A DNA stretch of 24,485 nt from Minisyncoccota bacterium (GCA_021734725.1 JAIPIM010000013.1:1-24485), one strand, 5' to 3'; counted from the first letter of the stretch, positions 15,525-23,841 are shown. The notes: generated from the sequence alone by a model not told the origin. Program-made: numbers and translations.

Positions 15525-16113
15525 CGTTGTGTCTTACAATCTCCTGGTACCGCTCGCGTGTCTCAAGCCACTCACGAAGCGCGGCATAAAGCACTACAGC
15601 AGCACAATTGGCTACATTAATTGAATTTTTAACCCCATAACATGGCACTTGAACGCACTCATCGCAATGGGTTAACGCTTCCTTCGTGATACCCAGCGCC
15701 TCGTTTCCCAATAAGACCGCCGCCGGGAACCGCGGCTTCCATGACCAAACCGGGGGCGCGCCCGCCACCGTCTCCACGGCGTATGTTCTGTACCCCTCGT
15801 CCTTTAACTGGGCAATCGCCTCCGTCGCATCCTGATGGTAACTGGAGGGAACCAGCATGTCACATCCGCGTGCCGTCTTGGCCAGTTTCGGATGCGGTGG
15901 CGAGGCTGTGTACCCGCACGTGATCACGCGCTCCGCACGCACGGCATCCGCTAATCGAAAAATATTCCCGACGTTAAAGGCACTCCGTAAACGGTCAAGG
16001 ACCACAGTCAAAGGGAGGTATTCGTTGAGAAGAGGCAGTGAACGGTCCCCTTTATTCACAACCGCAAAAAAATCCTTCATAAGCAATGCCGCGGACGCAA
16101 ACTTTTTTCGCAC
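15499..16113 (-). CDS. SpoU/TrmH-family RNA 2'-O-ribose methyltransferase
   Basis: The protein is a SPOUT-fold enzyme that methylates a ribose in tRNA or rRNA with S-adenosylmethionine. All three family motifs are visible: motif 1 LDRLRSAFNVGNIFRLADA (39-57), motif 2 VLLGNEALGI (133-142) and motif 3 VPCYGVKNSINVANCAAVVLY (156-176, the trefoil-knot SAM site). There is no L30e-like N-terminal substrate domain, as in TrmH or TrmL, so a tRNA target is more likely than 23S rRNA, but the exact site cannot be told. The frame opens with GTG at 16113; an internal ATG (16080, residue 12) is equally possible. It sits 58 bases after rpoN and overlaps nadD by 26 bases. Confidence 0.9.
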   Translation of the reverse strand: MRKKFASAALLMKDFFAVVNKGDRSLPLLNEYLPLTVVLDRLRSAFNVGNIFRLADAVRAERVITCGYTASPPHPKLAKTARGCDMLVPSSYHQDATEAIAQLKDEGYRTYAVETVAGAPPVWSWKPRFPAAVLLGNEALGITKEALTHCDECVQVPCYGVKNSINVANCAAVVLYAALREWLETRERYQEIVRHNDDRYTNGQ

Positions 16114-16151
16114 GAAGCCCCATTACTCTCAATTGCACTTGATTCAAGCAG

Positions 16152-16180
16152 AGGTTTTAACCGTATTACGGTTAATACCT
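16152..16180. repeat. 29-bp dyad across the rpoN stop codon
   Basis: TTAACCGTA (16157-16165) and TACGGTTAA (16167-16175) are perfect inverted copies around one central base. Beyond one mismatched pair on each side, AGGT (16152-16155) and ACCT (16177-16180) continue the symmetry. In RNA on the minus strand this gives a hairpin with a 7-bp core stem between rpoN and the methyltransferase gene. No U-run follows, so it is not a standard terminator. It may be an mRNA processing or stabilising hairpin, or a protein-binding palindrome. Confidence 0.6.
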
Positions 16181-17650
16181 ACGGCGCATATTGGAAGGCA
16201 AAAGCCCCATCTCTTCACGATACTTGGCGACCGTACGACGCGCCACCTGGAAGCCTTCGGCCTTCAGTAATTCAGCAAGTTTCTGATCGGAAAGGGGACG
16301 CTTGCCGGGTTCGTTGGCGATAAACTCACGAAGCTTCTCTTTGACCGCCAGATTGGAAACCAGTTCACCACTGCTGCTTTCGTAACCGGTTGAAAAAAAC
16401 AGTTTGAACGGGAACAGGCCGTGTGGCGTCATGACGTACTTGTTGGCAATCGCACGGCTGACCGTAGTCTCGTGCACCCCGATTTCTTCAGCCACCTGGT
16501 TCATGGTCAACGGCCGCATATGGTCAATACCATGCTCGAAAAAACCTTTCTGGAATTTCAGCAGGCTGCGGGTAATGCGAACAATGGTGGATTCACGCTG
16601 TTCCAGAGCTCGAAGCAACATCTTACTGTTGCTCACCTTGGCACGTATGTACTGCTTGGTTTCAGCACTCGTACCCTTGTCTTTAAGAAGCTTCAAATAA
16701 TATGGTGATATGCGAAGGCGCGGGACATAGTCTTTGTTCGTACGCACCGTCCACTCACCGTCCACACCTTTCTCCACAAACACCTCAGGCGCCACAAAGT
16801 CACCCGGGTTATCCGGCCTGACTAAGGCACCCGGATAAGGATGCAACGTGCGGATTTCAGACAGCACCTCCTTAAGGGTGTTCATCGAGATATTCATGGC
16901 CTTTGTGATTGCCACCAGTTTATTCCGGCCAATCTCATCCAAATGTTTATCAACAACTCTGTACGCCAGGCTTTTCCGACCGTGCCGCTGGCGTTCAATT
17001 TGCAGCAGAAGACACTCCCTCAGGTCGCGAGCTCCTATTCCCGGCGGATCAAACTCCTGTACAATGCGCAGGGCCTTCTCCACGTGCCCCATATCCATGG
17101 TATGGCAGGCAGTGGCAATATCCGCAAGATGCGTCCGCAGGTAACCGCTGTCATCAATGCTGCCGATAATTTCCTCGCACAATCGTCGCGTCTCTTCATC
17201 AAGATCAACGCGCTCGCGCAATTGATCCATGAGATTATCTTGGAGCGACTCTTCGGCGACCAGCGAATCAAAGAAGAATTGACGCCGTTCCTCGTCATCA
17301 GTGGTTGCTGCCGGTCTGGCAGGGGCAGACGCAGGCATGCGATCATGCCAAAGTTCGTCAAGCTTCAACAATGTTTCGAGGGTTTCGCTGGTGCCGCCCA
17401 GATCGCCGTCGTTCCCTTCTGACAAGGCATCACTGCCGCCTTCCACCGGGTTGCCGATCAGCTCTTCAGTGCCTGAGTCCAAAAGCTCCAGCGTGGGATT
17501 TTCAACCAACTCCTCACTGATTTTCTGCTCAAGCTCAGGTATGGCAGCCATCAGAATTTCCAGAGACTGAATCTGCTGCGGCGCCATCACCTGCTCCTGG
17601 CGCAACGTCTGCCTCTGGTCAAGGATTTGTCGTAATTGCGGCTGTTCCAT
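16172..17650 (-). CDS. rpoN: RNA polymerase sigma-54 factor
   Basis: Sigma-54 directs RNA polymerase to -24/-12 promoters that need ATP-driven enhancer-binding activators. The 492-residue product has the complete architecture. Region I is Gln/Leu-rich (QILDQRQTLRQEQVMAPQQIQSLEILMAAIPELEQ), followed by an acidic region II and the core-binding domain. A helix-turn-helix lies around 370-395 (NQVAEEIGVHETTVSRAIANK) and the RpoN box ARRTVAKYRE lies about 15-25 residues from the C-terminus. I chose ATG 17650; an in-frame TTG two codons upstream (17656) is possible, and neither has a strong ribosome binding site. It heads a compact operon with the SpoU methyltransferase, nadD and rsfS, unlike the hpf/ptsN neighbourhood of proteobacteria. 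The stop codon lies in a long dyad. Confidence 0.97.
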   Translation of the reverse strand: MEQPQLRQILDQRQTLRQEQVMAPQQIQSLEILMAAIPELEQKISEELVENPTLELLDSGTEELIGNPVEGGSDALSEGNDGDLGGTSETLETLLKLDELWHDRMPASAPARPAATTDDEERRQFFFDSLVAEESLQDNLMDQLRERVDLDEETRRLCEEIIGSIDDSGYLRTHLADIATACHTMDMGHVEKALRIVQEFDPPGIGARDLRECLLLQIERQRHGRKSLAYRVVDKHLDEIGRNKLVAITKAMNISMNTLKEVLSEIRTLHPYPGALVRPDNPGDFVAPEVFVEKGVDGEWTVRTNKDYVPRLRISPYYLKLLKDKGTSAETKQYIRAKVSNSKMLLRALEQRESTIVRITRSLLKFQKGFFEHGIDHMRPLTMNQVAEEIGVHETTVSRAIANKYVMTPHGLFPFKLFFSTGYESSSGELVSNLAVKEKLREFIANEPGKRPLSDQKLAELLKAEGFQVARRTVAKYREEMGLLPSNMRRRY

Positions 17651-17753
17651 ATCCAACTTTGGCGGCCTTTAGCCTGGGCCTTCCTTTACAAGAGAGGGCA
17701 TACCGAACACCCCCGAACTAAAGGCTTGGTCACGATAGTTCTCCTGCTGGATG

Positions 17754-17782
17754 AATATACTCTGAAAAGGCCTAACCCGCAA
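17754..17782 (-). promoter_or_regulatory. Candidate sigma-70 promoter for the rpoN operon
   Basis: On the minus strand, TTGCGG (17782-17777) and TATATT (17759-17754) are separated by exactly 17 bases. The -10 matches consensus at five of six positions, the -35 at three. Transcription would begin near 17747, giving a leader of about 97 bases before rpoN. Confidence 0.4.
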
Positions 17783-17897
17783 TTGAACTCGAACGACAAA
17801 TCCCACCGCTAACGATAAAACCAAGGGTGGCAAAGACGCCCCCCACGTTGTAGGTTTTATGCATTGGAATGAAGCACCTGAAAGGAAGGATACTATC

Positions 17898-18677
17898 GTG
17901 ATTGGATTGACGGTTCTCGGAAGCGGCAGCCGCGGGAATGGTATCGTCGTGCAGAGCGACGACGCCAGCATATTGATCGACGCAGGCTTCAGCTCCCGGG
18001 AAATACAACGACGTATGTGTACAGTCGGACTGGAAAACCTGAAGCTGGATGCAGTCCTGGTTTCCCATGAGCATTCCGATCACGTCAAAGGACTTCGCGT
18101 GCTCGCTAAACAACTCGACTTGCCCGTGTTCTGCAATCGCGGCACGGGAGAAGTCATCAAAGACCGGGGACTGTCGCCGGACCAACTCAGCCTGTTCAGC
18201 GCCGGGGCATCATTCACGATTCGTGACATGACCATCGAACCATTCTCCATCCCCCACGACGCCATGGATCCCATGGGGTTCATCATTCGTACGCCTACGC
18301 ATAAGGTTGGCATTGTCACGGACCTCGGGCACGTGAGCCGCATGGCCTGCCATCACCTGCGTGAATGCGATATCCTTGTGCTCGAAAGCAATCATGACCT
18401 CGACATGCTGCGCCAGTCCACCCGCCCCTGGTCCCTGAAACAGCGTATCATCAGCCGCCATGGACATCTGAGCAATGACGACAGCATGGCGCTGCTGCAA
18501 CAAATTCTCCACCCCCGCACGAAACACGTCGTCCTCGCCCATGCCAGCCAGGACTGCAATCGCTACGACCTCGTCAGAAAATGCGTCACCGCCAACCTGA
18601 CATCCTGGCAGCGACCGGACGTGCAGGCCTATGTCGCCACGCAGGACACCCCTCTGCCCACCATACTTGCGCAATAG
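17898..18677 (+). CDS. YycJ/WalJ-type metallo-beta-lactamase-fold hydrolase
   Basis: This is a cytoplasmic dinuclear-metal phosphodiesterase-like protein. In Firmicutes the YycJ family is linked to DNA processing (exonuclease) and cell-wall control; its role here is unproven. The 259-residue product has GSGSRGNG near the N-terminus and the metal motif HEHSDH (57-62). It also has His120 (IPHDA), Asp142 (VTDLG), the family's GHLSND (189-194) and the late His in LAHASQDCN (213-221). The GTG at 17898 was preferred to the upstream ATG at 17859 because AAGGAAGG ends eight bases before it and the fold starts immediately (MIGLTVLGSGS). It is divergent from rpoN, with a 247-base gap. Two tRNA genes follow on the same strand from a promoter of their own. 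Confidence 0.9.
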   Translation: MIGLTVLGSGSRGNGIVVQSDDASILIDAGFSSREIQRRMCTVGLENLKLDAVLVSHEHSDHVKGLRVLAKQLDLPVFCNRGTGEVIKDRGLSPDQLSLFSAGASFTIRDMTIEPFSIPHDAMDPMGFIIRTPTHKVGIVTDLGHVSRMACHHLRECDILVLESNHDLDMLRQSTRPWSLKQRIISRHGHLSNDDSMALLQQILHPRTKHVVLAHASQDCNRYDLVRKCVTANLTSWQRPDVQAYVATQDTPLPTILAQ

Positions 18678-18688
18678 TCAACCGAAGA

Positions 18689-18717
18689 TTGAGTGTTGGT
18701 GTGGAGAGGAATAAAAT
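18689..18717 (+). promoter_or_regulatory. Candidate promoter of the tRNA-Gln/tRNA-Gly unit
   Basis: TTGAGT (18689-18694) and TAAAAT (18712-18717) are separated by 17 bases, with four and five consensus matches. Transcription would start near 18724, about 22 bases before the tRNA-Gln 5' end. Confidence 0.5.
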
Positions 18718-18745
18718 CGATGTTATAGTATGAGGCTTTGCGGAG

Positions 18746-18819
18746 TACCCCATGGTGTAATGGCAGCACATCAGGTTTTGGTCCTGACGGTCCAGGTTCG
18801 AGTCCTGGTGGGGTAGCCA
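18746..18819 (+). tRNA. tRNA-Gln (anticodon TTG)
   Basis: The acceptor arms TACCCCA (18746-18752) and TGGGGTA (18809-18815) pair, with discriminator G and encoded CCA (18817-18819). The anticodon stem TCAGG/CCTGA encloses the loop TTTTGGT, giving anticodon TTG, which reads CAA. The T arm CCAGG-TTCGAGT-CCTGG is canonical. Confidence 0.97.
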
Positions 18820-18891
18820 CTCGCGTCCGCCCCGGTCAAGGGCATGGGGCTTGATTTTTCGCGGTTGCACACTATTTTTAAAAACCCCAGA

Positions 18892-18965
18892 GCGGGTGTA
18901 GCATAGTGGTAATGCTCCAGCCTTCCAAGCTGGCCAGGAGGGTTCGATTCCCTTCACCCGCTCCA
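18892..18965 (+). tRNA. tRNA-Gly (anticodon TCC)
   Basis: The acceptor arms GCGGGTG (18892-18898) and CACCCGC (18955-18961) pair, with discriminator T and encoded CCA (18963-18965). The anticodon stem CCAGC/GCTGG encloses CTTCCAA, giving TCC, which reads GGA. The T loop TTCGATT is canonical. It lies 72 bases after tRNA-Gln and is probably cotranscribed. It marks the boundary to the carbohydrate locus. Confidence 0.97.
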
Positions 18966-19123
18966 TTCCTTCCCCTTAATTCCCAGTACGTTACGATTAA
19001 TAGACGCTCTTTTTACAGGCCCTTCTATATCCTGCTGTTTTGCGCTATAGTAGTAATTGTGCAGCGTTTGACAAGCCTGAATCCGGGAACATATCGGAGG
19101 CAGGCAGGTAATTGAAGGGTTCG

Positions 19124-20638
19124 ATGCGGGAACGATGGGACAAAAGGGATTGGTCTATGCCTGCGTATAATCGACGTGACATCGTGTTCGAGGACATCGG
19201 CTCGCGCCGCGAGCTGATGGTAGACGATCACCTGATCTGGCGCATGAGCGGCGCGGTGGATCTTCGGCTGCATCGACCTGTTCCAAGAGAGATTGCCCTG
19301 GAGACGGACCAACCGTGGGAAGGCGATACCTGCGGCTATATCACTGTGTTTCAGGACGACGATAAGTACCTGATGTATTACAGAGGCTCCAAAGCGGCCG
19401 CAACGCACGCGCATGCGTCCGGAAAAAGCCCCATTGTTCTCGCGCGAGCAGAGAGCGACGACGGCATTCATTGGACCCGGCCGGAGTACGGCCTGCACGA
19501 GTTCGAGGGGTCGAAGAACAATAACATCGTCTTCGCCGGCGCCGAGGCCGAACGTTGTGGCGTACACGGGTTCGCGCCGTTCAAGGACCTCAATCCCCAG
19601 TGCGATCCACAGGCACGGTACAAGGCAATCGGCGCGCCGGGCAAGAATGCGAATCAGGGCCTGTATGTCTTTCAGTCGCCGGACGGGTTGCACTGGACAC
19701 TTGTGAAGGATGGGCCGGTCATTACCAAGGGTCGTTTTGACTCGCAGGACCTCGCATTCTGGGACAGTCCGCGCGGCGAGTATCGCGTCTATTTCCGTGA
19801 TTCCTGGCGCGGCGAGGTACGGCGTTTCCGTGACATCAAAACCTGCACCTCGCCGGATTTCATCCACTGGACGGAGCCCGAATGGCTGGCCTATCCGGGT
19901 GCCGAGGCCGAGGAGATGTATACCAATCAGATCATCCCGTATTACCGTGCCCCGCACATCTTCCTCGGCTTCCCCACCCGCTACGTTGACCGTGGTTGGT
20001 GTCTGAACATGGAAAACCTTTCCGAACTGAAGCACCGTCGCATGCGCGCCGATACCGACGAGCCCCGCAGCGCCACGGCGCTGACCGACGGCTTGTTTAT
20101 GGCGAGTCGCGATGGTAAGACCTTCTACCGCTGGGACGAGGCCTTCATCCGCCCAGGTCCACAACTCAAGGGCAACTGGGTCTATGGCGATAACTACCAG
20201 TGCTGGGGGGTGGTTCCAACGCGTTCCAGCGTAGAAAACGAACCGGGCGAGCTGTCCGTGTACGCCACCGAGAATTACAGGCGCTTCCCCACGCGCATCC
20301 GCCGCTACAGCCTACGCATGGATGGGTTCGCTTCGGTCCACGCAAGTGGGCGCGGCGGAGAGTTCGTCACAAAGCCTATTCGCTTCGACGGCAGCAAGCT
20401 GTTACTCAACTTCGCCACCTCCGCCGCCGGTTCGATCCGAATCGAGATACAGGATGCCCAAGGCGCGCCGTTCGACCATTTCCGCCTGGAAGAGGCGCCC
20501 GAGATCTTCGGCGATGCCGTCGACCAAGTTGTCCCCTGGAACGAAAAGGCTGACTTGTGCGGACTGTGTTCCAAGCCCGTTCGCCTGCGCTTCGTGATGA
20601 AGGATGCCGACCTGTACGCCTTCCGTTTCTTCGGTTAA
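19124..20638 (+). CDS. Beta-propeller glycoside-hydrolase-like protein (clan J / sialidase-like style), unclassified
   Basis: The roughly 504-residue product belongs to a type frequent in planctomycetes and verrucomicrobia, beginning with GSRRELMVDDHLI and then PWEGDTCGYITVF with DKYLMYYRG. Repeated blade motifs of the form S-x-D-G-x-H-W-T occur (SDDGIHWTRPE, SPDGLHWTLVK, SPDFIHWTEPE), as in five-bladed propellers of GH32/43-like enzymes. The last 100 residues look like a small beta-sandwich. There is no signal peptide, so it acts in the cytoplasm on imported or released glycosides; the substrate is unknown. The start is uncertain: TTG 19112 (GGAGG 11 bases before), ATG 19124 (GAAGGG) and ATG 19157 (AAAGGGA) are all in frame and precede the conserved region. 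No operator like those at 21186 and 24057 precedes it. Confidence 0.75.
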   Translation: MRERWDKRDWSMPAYNRRDIVFEDIGSRRELMVDDHLIWRMSGAVDLRLHRPVPREIALETDQPWEGDTCGYITVFQDDDKYLMYYRGSKAAATHAHASGKSPIVLARAESDDGIHWTRPEYGLHEFEGSKNNNIVFAGAEAERCGVHGFAPFKDLNPQCDPQARYKAIGAPGKNANQGLYVFQSPDGLHWTLVKDGPVITKGRFDSQDLAFWDSPRGEYRVYFRDSWRGEVRRFRDIKTCTSPDFIHWTEPEWLAYPGAEAEEMYTNQIIPYYRAPHIFLGFPTRYVDRGWCLNMENLSELKHRRMRADTDEPRSATALTDGLFMASRDGKTFYRWDEAFIRPGPQLKGNWVYGDNYQCWGVVPTRSSVENEPGELSVYATENYRRFPTRIRRYSLRMDGFASVHASGRGGEFVTKPIRFDGSKLLLNFATSAAGSIRIEIQDAQGAPFDHFRLEEAPEIFGDAVDQVVPWNEKADLCGLCSKPVRLRFVMKDADLYAFRFFG

Positions 20639-21268
20639 ATGCACGACCAATCACGCGCGTTAAATATTGACCACGAAGATTCACAGAAGGTTGTGGACGA
20701 GGCGGTTGTACCAAACTCACCCACACTTCGACATCGCAGTATGGGAGGTTGGGAGTATGGCGGGGGTAAGTCACGCCTCACCCACACACTAACACACCTT
20801 AACCAGACCCCATGCCAAACACCACTAGGTTACAGTGCTTTGAGGCTTTGAGGTTGATGAATAGATCAGGGCAGGGAAGAAGGGCGTTAAGATAAGGGCC
20901 AACAGGTGGCCGCAAACGACGAGCCCGACCCCTCCCCCTTGTGTAGGTGATGAGCGAGATTGGTGCCGCCAGAACGCGCCCGCATCCTTGCCCCCTTCAT
21001 TCACTCGGTCTCGAATTCTTTACAATCCTCGCTGGGATGGTATACCGCCGCACTCAATCGGCAAAAATACGGTTTTCTGTTCTTCCTTCGATGTCGCGAC
21101 GATCCGCACTGCGTGCGCTGTTCACTCGCCGAGCTTGCTTGCCGTCATGTTCTCCTGTTTGGGTATATCCCGGGCTAGAAACATTAGGCAATCGATTGCC
21201 TCTTTTCCCGCGGCGCACTACCTTACTGGCACGGACAAACGCTGAATCCAGCACACAGGAGATCGAAC
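20639..21268. other. Long intergenic region before the second glycosidase-like gene
   Basis: About 630 bases carry no convincing gene. Overlapping short frames have no ribosome binding site and no family resemblance. The last 85 bases hold the LacI-type operator. A -35/-10-like pair TTTACA (21019-21024) and TATACC (21041-21046), 16 bases apart, is present but far from the operator. TATATC (21164-21169) with a poor TTGCCG upstream is closer. The first 300 bases show no hairpin terminator after the preceding gene and nothing else that I can name. Confidence 0.5.
21186..21201. promoter_or_regulatory. LacI-family operator 1
   Basis: AGGCAATCGATTGCCT is a perfect 16-base palindrome with the central CG and AAnCGnTT core typical of LacI/PurR-type operators. 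It begins 83 bases before the ATG of the glycosidase-like gene at 21269. It shares 14 of 16 bases with the site at 24057. A terminator role is less likely, because only CTTTT follows and no transcript is known to end here. Confidence 0.75.
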
Positions 21269-22759
21269 ATGTATGTTCCACCCGGATTCTGGTCCAACGA
21301 AAAAGGGGATATCGACGTCATTGTGCACAAGGGCATGATCCACGTGTTCTACCTGTGTGTCCCAAGCCATGACACGGTAGGCCACATTGTATCTTCTGAC
21401 GGCCTGGTCTGGAAGCAGGCACGACGGGCCTTACGGACCGGCGAGCCGGGAGATTTTGACGATGACCAGATCTGGACGATGGGGGTGTTCGAGATGAACG
21501 GCACATTCTTTATGCTGTACACCGCATCCTGTCGGGAAGAGGCCGGGAAAGTTCAACGTGTCGGGCTGGCAGTGTCGGACGACTTGTATGCGTGGACCAA
21601 ACACGCCGGCAACCCGGTCATCGAAGCCGATCCACGATGGTATCACGCCACCCGTGACAACACAAAGCGCGTTGACTGGCGCGATCCAAAAGTTCTTGTC
21701 GAAGATGGGGTCGCTCACGGCGTTATCTGTGCTCGAGCCGCCGCCGGCGCCTCCTGGAATCGCCGCGGTTGCGTGGGATACTTCACATCCACGGACGGAA
21801 TCCACTGGCAGGTAAAACCGCCGCTGCTGGGCCCGGGAGCCTTTTACGAAATGGAGACACCGGCCATCTTCAAACTTGGCAGTCGTTATTTTCTGACCGG
21901 CATCTATGGGTTTGACCATACAACGGACCTGCCCGTACCGAACGTCTATCGAGTAGCGGATCGCCTTGCCGGCCCTTACCGGCGCCCCCACAATGACCTC
22001 CTTCTGCCCGCCGGAAATATGGTGTTCAAACCCTGTCAGTGGAATCAGAAAACCCTGCTGTTCCACAGCCTGCGGGGCATCGGCTCCTGGCCGGGGGCCG
22101 AAGGGGTCCCTGTCTACTCGCTGGCACCCCCAAAAGTGGCGGAAGCCACGCCCGAGGGCGAGCTGATCCTGCGCCCGTTTCGCCAATGGGACATCATGCG
22201 CGCGGATACCTGGCAGGAGTTCGCCGACGCCGCAAGTACGTGCGATTGTGAAAGCGCCTCCCCCGACAGCTTTCACTGGACGCCCCTTCCGCAACCGTAT
22301 GATCATTTTATCTTCGAGGCCGAATTGAGTACGACAAACTGTCCCGAATTCGGCATCGCGTTTCGCGCCGAACCGGATGGCGATGAGGGAACGTTTGTCA
22401 GTATTGTTCCGGGCCGGTCGCTCGTCCGTCTTTACACGCTGAAACGACGGTTTAAAAATCCCAATGCCGGCGTGATCTACGGTACGCGTCCACGGCACAT
22501 ACTGCAGGAAAACTTCTGCAATCTCACTCCAGGCGCGCCTTGTACCTGCCGACTTGTCGCCTTCGGGCCTTATGTCGAAGTCAGCATAAACAACCAAGTG
22601 CTGATATCAGGCATGACGTACGTTCATGCCGACGGACGGGTAGGACCTTTTGCGGAAGGTGGACGGATCGATTCCAAAAACATGCGACTCCTGCCCCTGA
22701 AGCCGCCCCCAAGTGTCGCGCTCAGCCCGATTGTGGTCGGCCAACCCGCTCAACTGTGA
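21269..22759 (+). CDS. GH32/GH43-like (clan J) glycoside hydrolase with C-terminal beta-sandwich
   Basis: The 496-residue protein has a clan GH-J/GH-F type five-bladed propeller (about 1-330) followed by a jelly-roll-like domain (about 340-480) as in GH32 enzymes. AGGAG lies seven bases before the ATG. Motif candidates are FWSNEKGDIDVIVHKGMIHVFYL at the N-terminus (nucleophile Asp14 or Asp16 in place of the WMNDPNG Asp), WRDPKV (137-142, transition-state-stabiliser Asp139), and YEMETPAIF (193-201) with Glu196 at the acid/base position of the GH32 ECP motif. No signal peptide is visible, so substrate must enter the cell. Operator 1 upstream and the convergent lacI gene two bases after the stop suggest sugar-inducible expression. 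Fructoside specificity is not established; other glycosides are equally possible. Confidence 0.8.
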   Translation: MYVPPGFWSNEKGDIDVIVHKGMIHVFYLCVPSHDTVGHIVSSDGLVWKQARRALRTGEPGDFDDDQIWTMGVFEMNGTFFMLYTASCREEAGKVQRVGLAVSDDLYAWTKHAGNPVIEADPRWYHATRDNTKRVDWRDPKVLVEDGVAHGVICARAAAGASWNRRGCVGYFTSTDGIHWQVKPPLLGPGAFYEMETPAIFKLGSRYFLTGIYGFDHTTDLPVPNVYRVADRLAGPYRRPHNDLLLPAGNMVFKPCQWNQKTLLFHSLRGIGSWPGAEGVPVYSLAPPKVAEATPEGELILRPFRQWDIMRADTWQEFADAASTCDCESASPDSFHWTPLPQPYDHFIFEAELSTTNCPEFGIAFRAEPDGDEGTFVSIVPGRSLVRLYTLKRRFKNPNAGVIYGTRPRHILQENFCNLTPGAPCTCRLVAFGPYVEVSINNQVLISGMTYVHADGRVGPFAEGGRIDSKNMRLLPLKPPPSVALSPIVVGQPAQL

Positions 22760-22761
22760 GC

Positions 22762-23841
22762 TCAGTTCGCCGCGGCAAAGCTTCTTCGTAAAATGAACCT
22801 GGCATCGATCTGCTGGCTCGGGATTTTTTTGCCCGGCTGGTCAATCAACTCCAGTAAGAGTCGCGCGATCATTCTTCCTTTTTCCGGCTTTCGCGGATCG
22901 ATGGTCGTGAGGAAAGGCTCAGGCTTGCGATAATAGGGACTGTACTCCAAGTTGTTGTACCCCGCCACCGAAATGTCGCGACCCGGTTGCATACCCGCGT
23001 CCTGAAGGACTTCCATCAAACCAAATGCCGTCATATCGGAGGCACAGACGACCGCGGAATAATTCCGAAACCAATCCAGGCGCGCCGCGGCAGCCCTGCG
23101 CGCCTCAAAACGATCATGCATGCTGTGGACAAATTCGGGCGGGTAGAAAAATTCATCCTCGTCCGTTGTCTCGATCCCCGCCTCAGACAATGCCTTACGT
23201 AAAGAATCGACCCGTAACCGCAAATCCAGTATCTGCCCTTTCGCAAAACAGGCGACACGCCGGTGACCCAGGCTCCGAAGCTCGGCCGCCATCGCGGCAT
23301 ACGCATCCTCGCAGTCTTCCGAAACTACGCACACCGAAGCTTCCCGCAAAGGGGTGGGGTTGCTGTGCTCCGTTGTCACCACCGGGATGTGATGCTTTTC
23401 GAGTTCGACCAAACTCTGAGTTCCTATTAACCCGCTGCCGATATAAAACCCGTCTACCCCTCCGCTCCGGACTTTGTTGCACACGTGTGTGTCAATGGAG
23501 TCGTCATAGGGAACCGTCATTAGAAGTGAACTGTAGCCGCATGCCTCAAGTTCCTTGACCAGGCTGATGAGAACCGGCGCAAAGTAAGGTGACGTGAAAT
23601 CTTCCTCAACGTTGCAAAGGATAATCCCAATGCAGTAACTCTTTCCCGTAGCCAGGGAACGCGCCGCGTTTCTGGGCTGATAATTCAGTTCTCGAGCCGT
23701 TTTCAAGATACGCTCACGGCAGTCCTCGCTGGCCGAAAAATTGCGGGTGTCATTCAGCACACGTGACACGGTCGATACATTGGTGCCGGTTAACTGTGCG
23801 ATGTCCGCGAGGGTAGCTGGTTTGGAACGTTTATCGGCCAT
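22762..23841 (-). CDS. LacI-family transcriptional repressor
   Basis: The 359-residue regulator has a N-terminal helix-turn-helix (residues 10-31, ATLADIAQLTGTNVSTVSRVLN) and a hinge helix region ending NAARSLATGKSY. A periplasmic-binding-protein-like effector domain follows, with YCIGIILCNVEEDFTSPYF, ASDMTAFGLMEVLQDAGMQPGRDISVAGYNN and TTIDPRKPEKGRMIARLLLELI. I chose ATG 23841, which gives the usual short N-terminus; a GTG seven codons upstream (23862) is also in frame. It is convergent with the second glycosidase-like gene (two-base gap) and divergent from the lipoprotein gene at 24142. Two matching palindromic operators flank it, so it most likely represses both neighbours and perhaps influences itself. 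The inducer is presumably a sugar or oligosaccharide; its identity is not readable from the sequence. Confidence 0.95.
   Translation of the reverse strand: MADKRSKPATLADIAQLTGTNVSTVSRVLNDTRNFSASEDCRERILKTARELNYQPRNAARSLATGKSYCIGIILCNVEEDFTSPYFAPVLISLVKELEACGYSSLLMTVPYDDSIDTHVCNKVRSGGVDGFYIGSGLIGTQSLVELEKHHIPVVTTEHSNPTPLREASVCVVSEDCEDAYAAMAAELRSLGHRRVACFAKGQILDLRLRVDSLRKALSEAGIETTDEDEFFYPPEFVHSMHDRFEARRAAAARLDWFRNYSAVVCASDMTAFGLMEVLQDAGMQPGRDISVAGYNNLEYSPYYRKPEPFLTTIDPRKPEKGRMIARLLLELIDQPGKKIPSQQIDARFILRRSFAAAN

Noticed and set aside
21186..21206. Reading the operator 1 palindrome as an intrinsic terminator
   Set aside because: Only CTTTT follows, the preceding gene ends 550 bases earlier, and the near-identical site at 24057 sits at a promoter.
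20639..21268. Several overlapping short frames in the long intergenic region (for example 20947-21372)
   Set aside because: They lack ribosome binding sites, overlap each other in three frames and run into the real gene at 21269.
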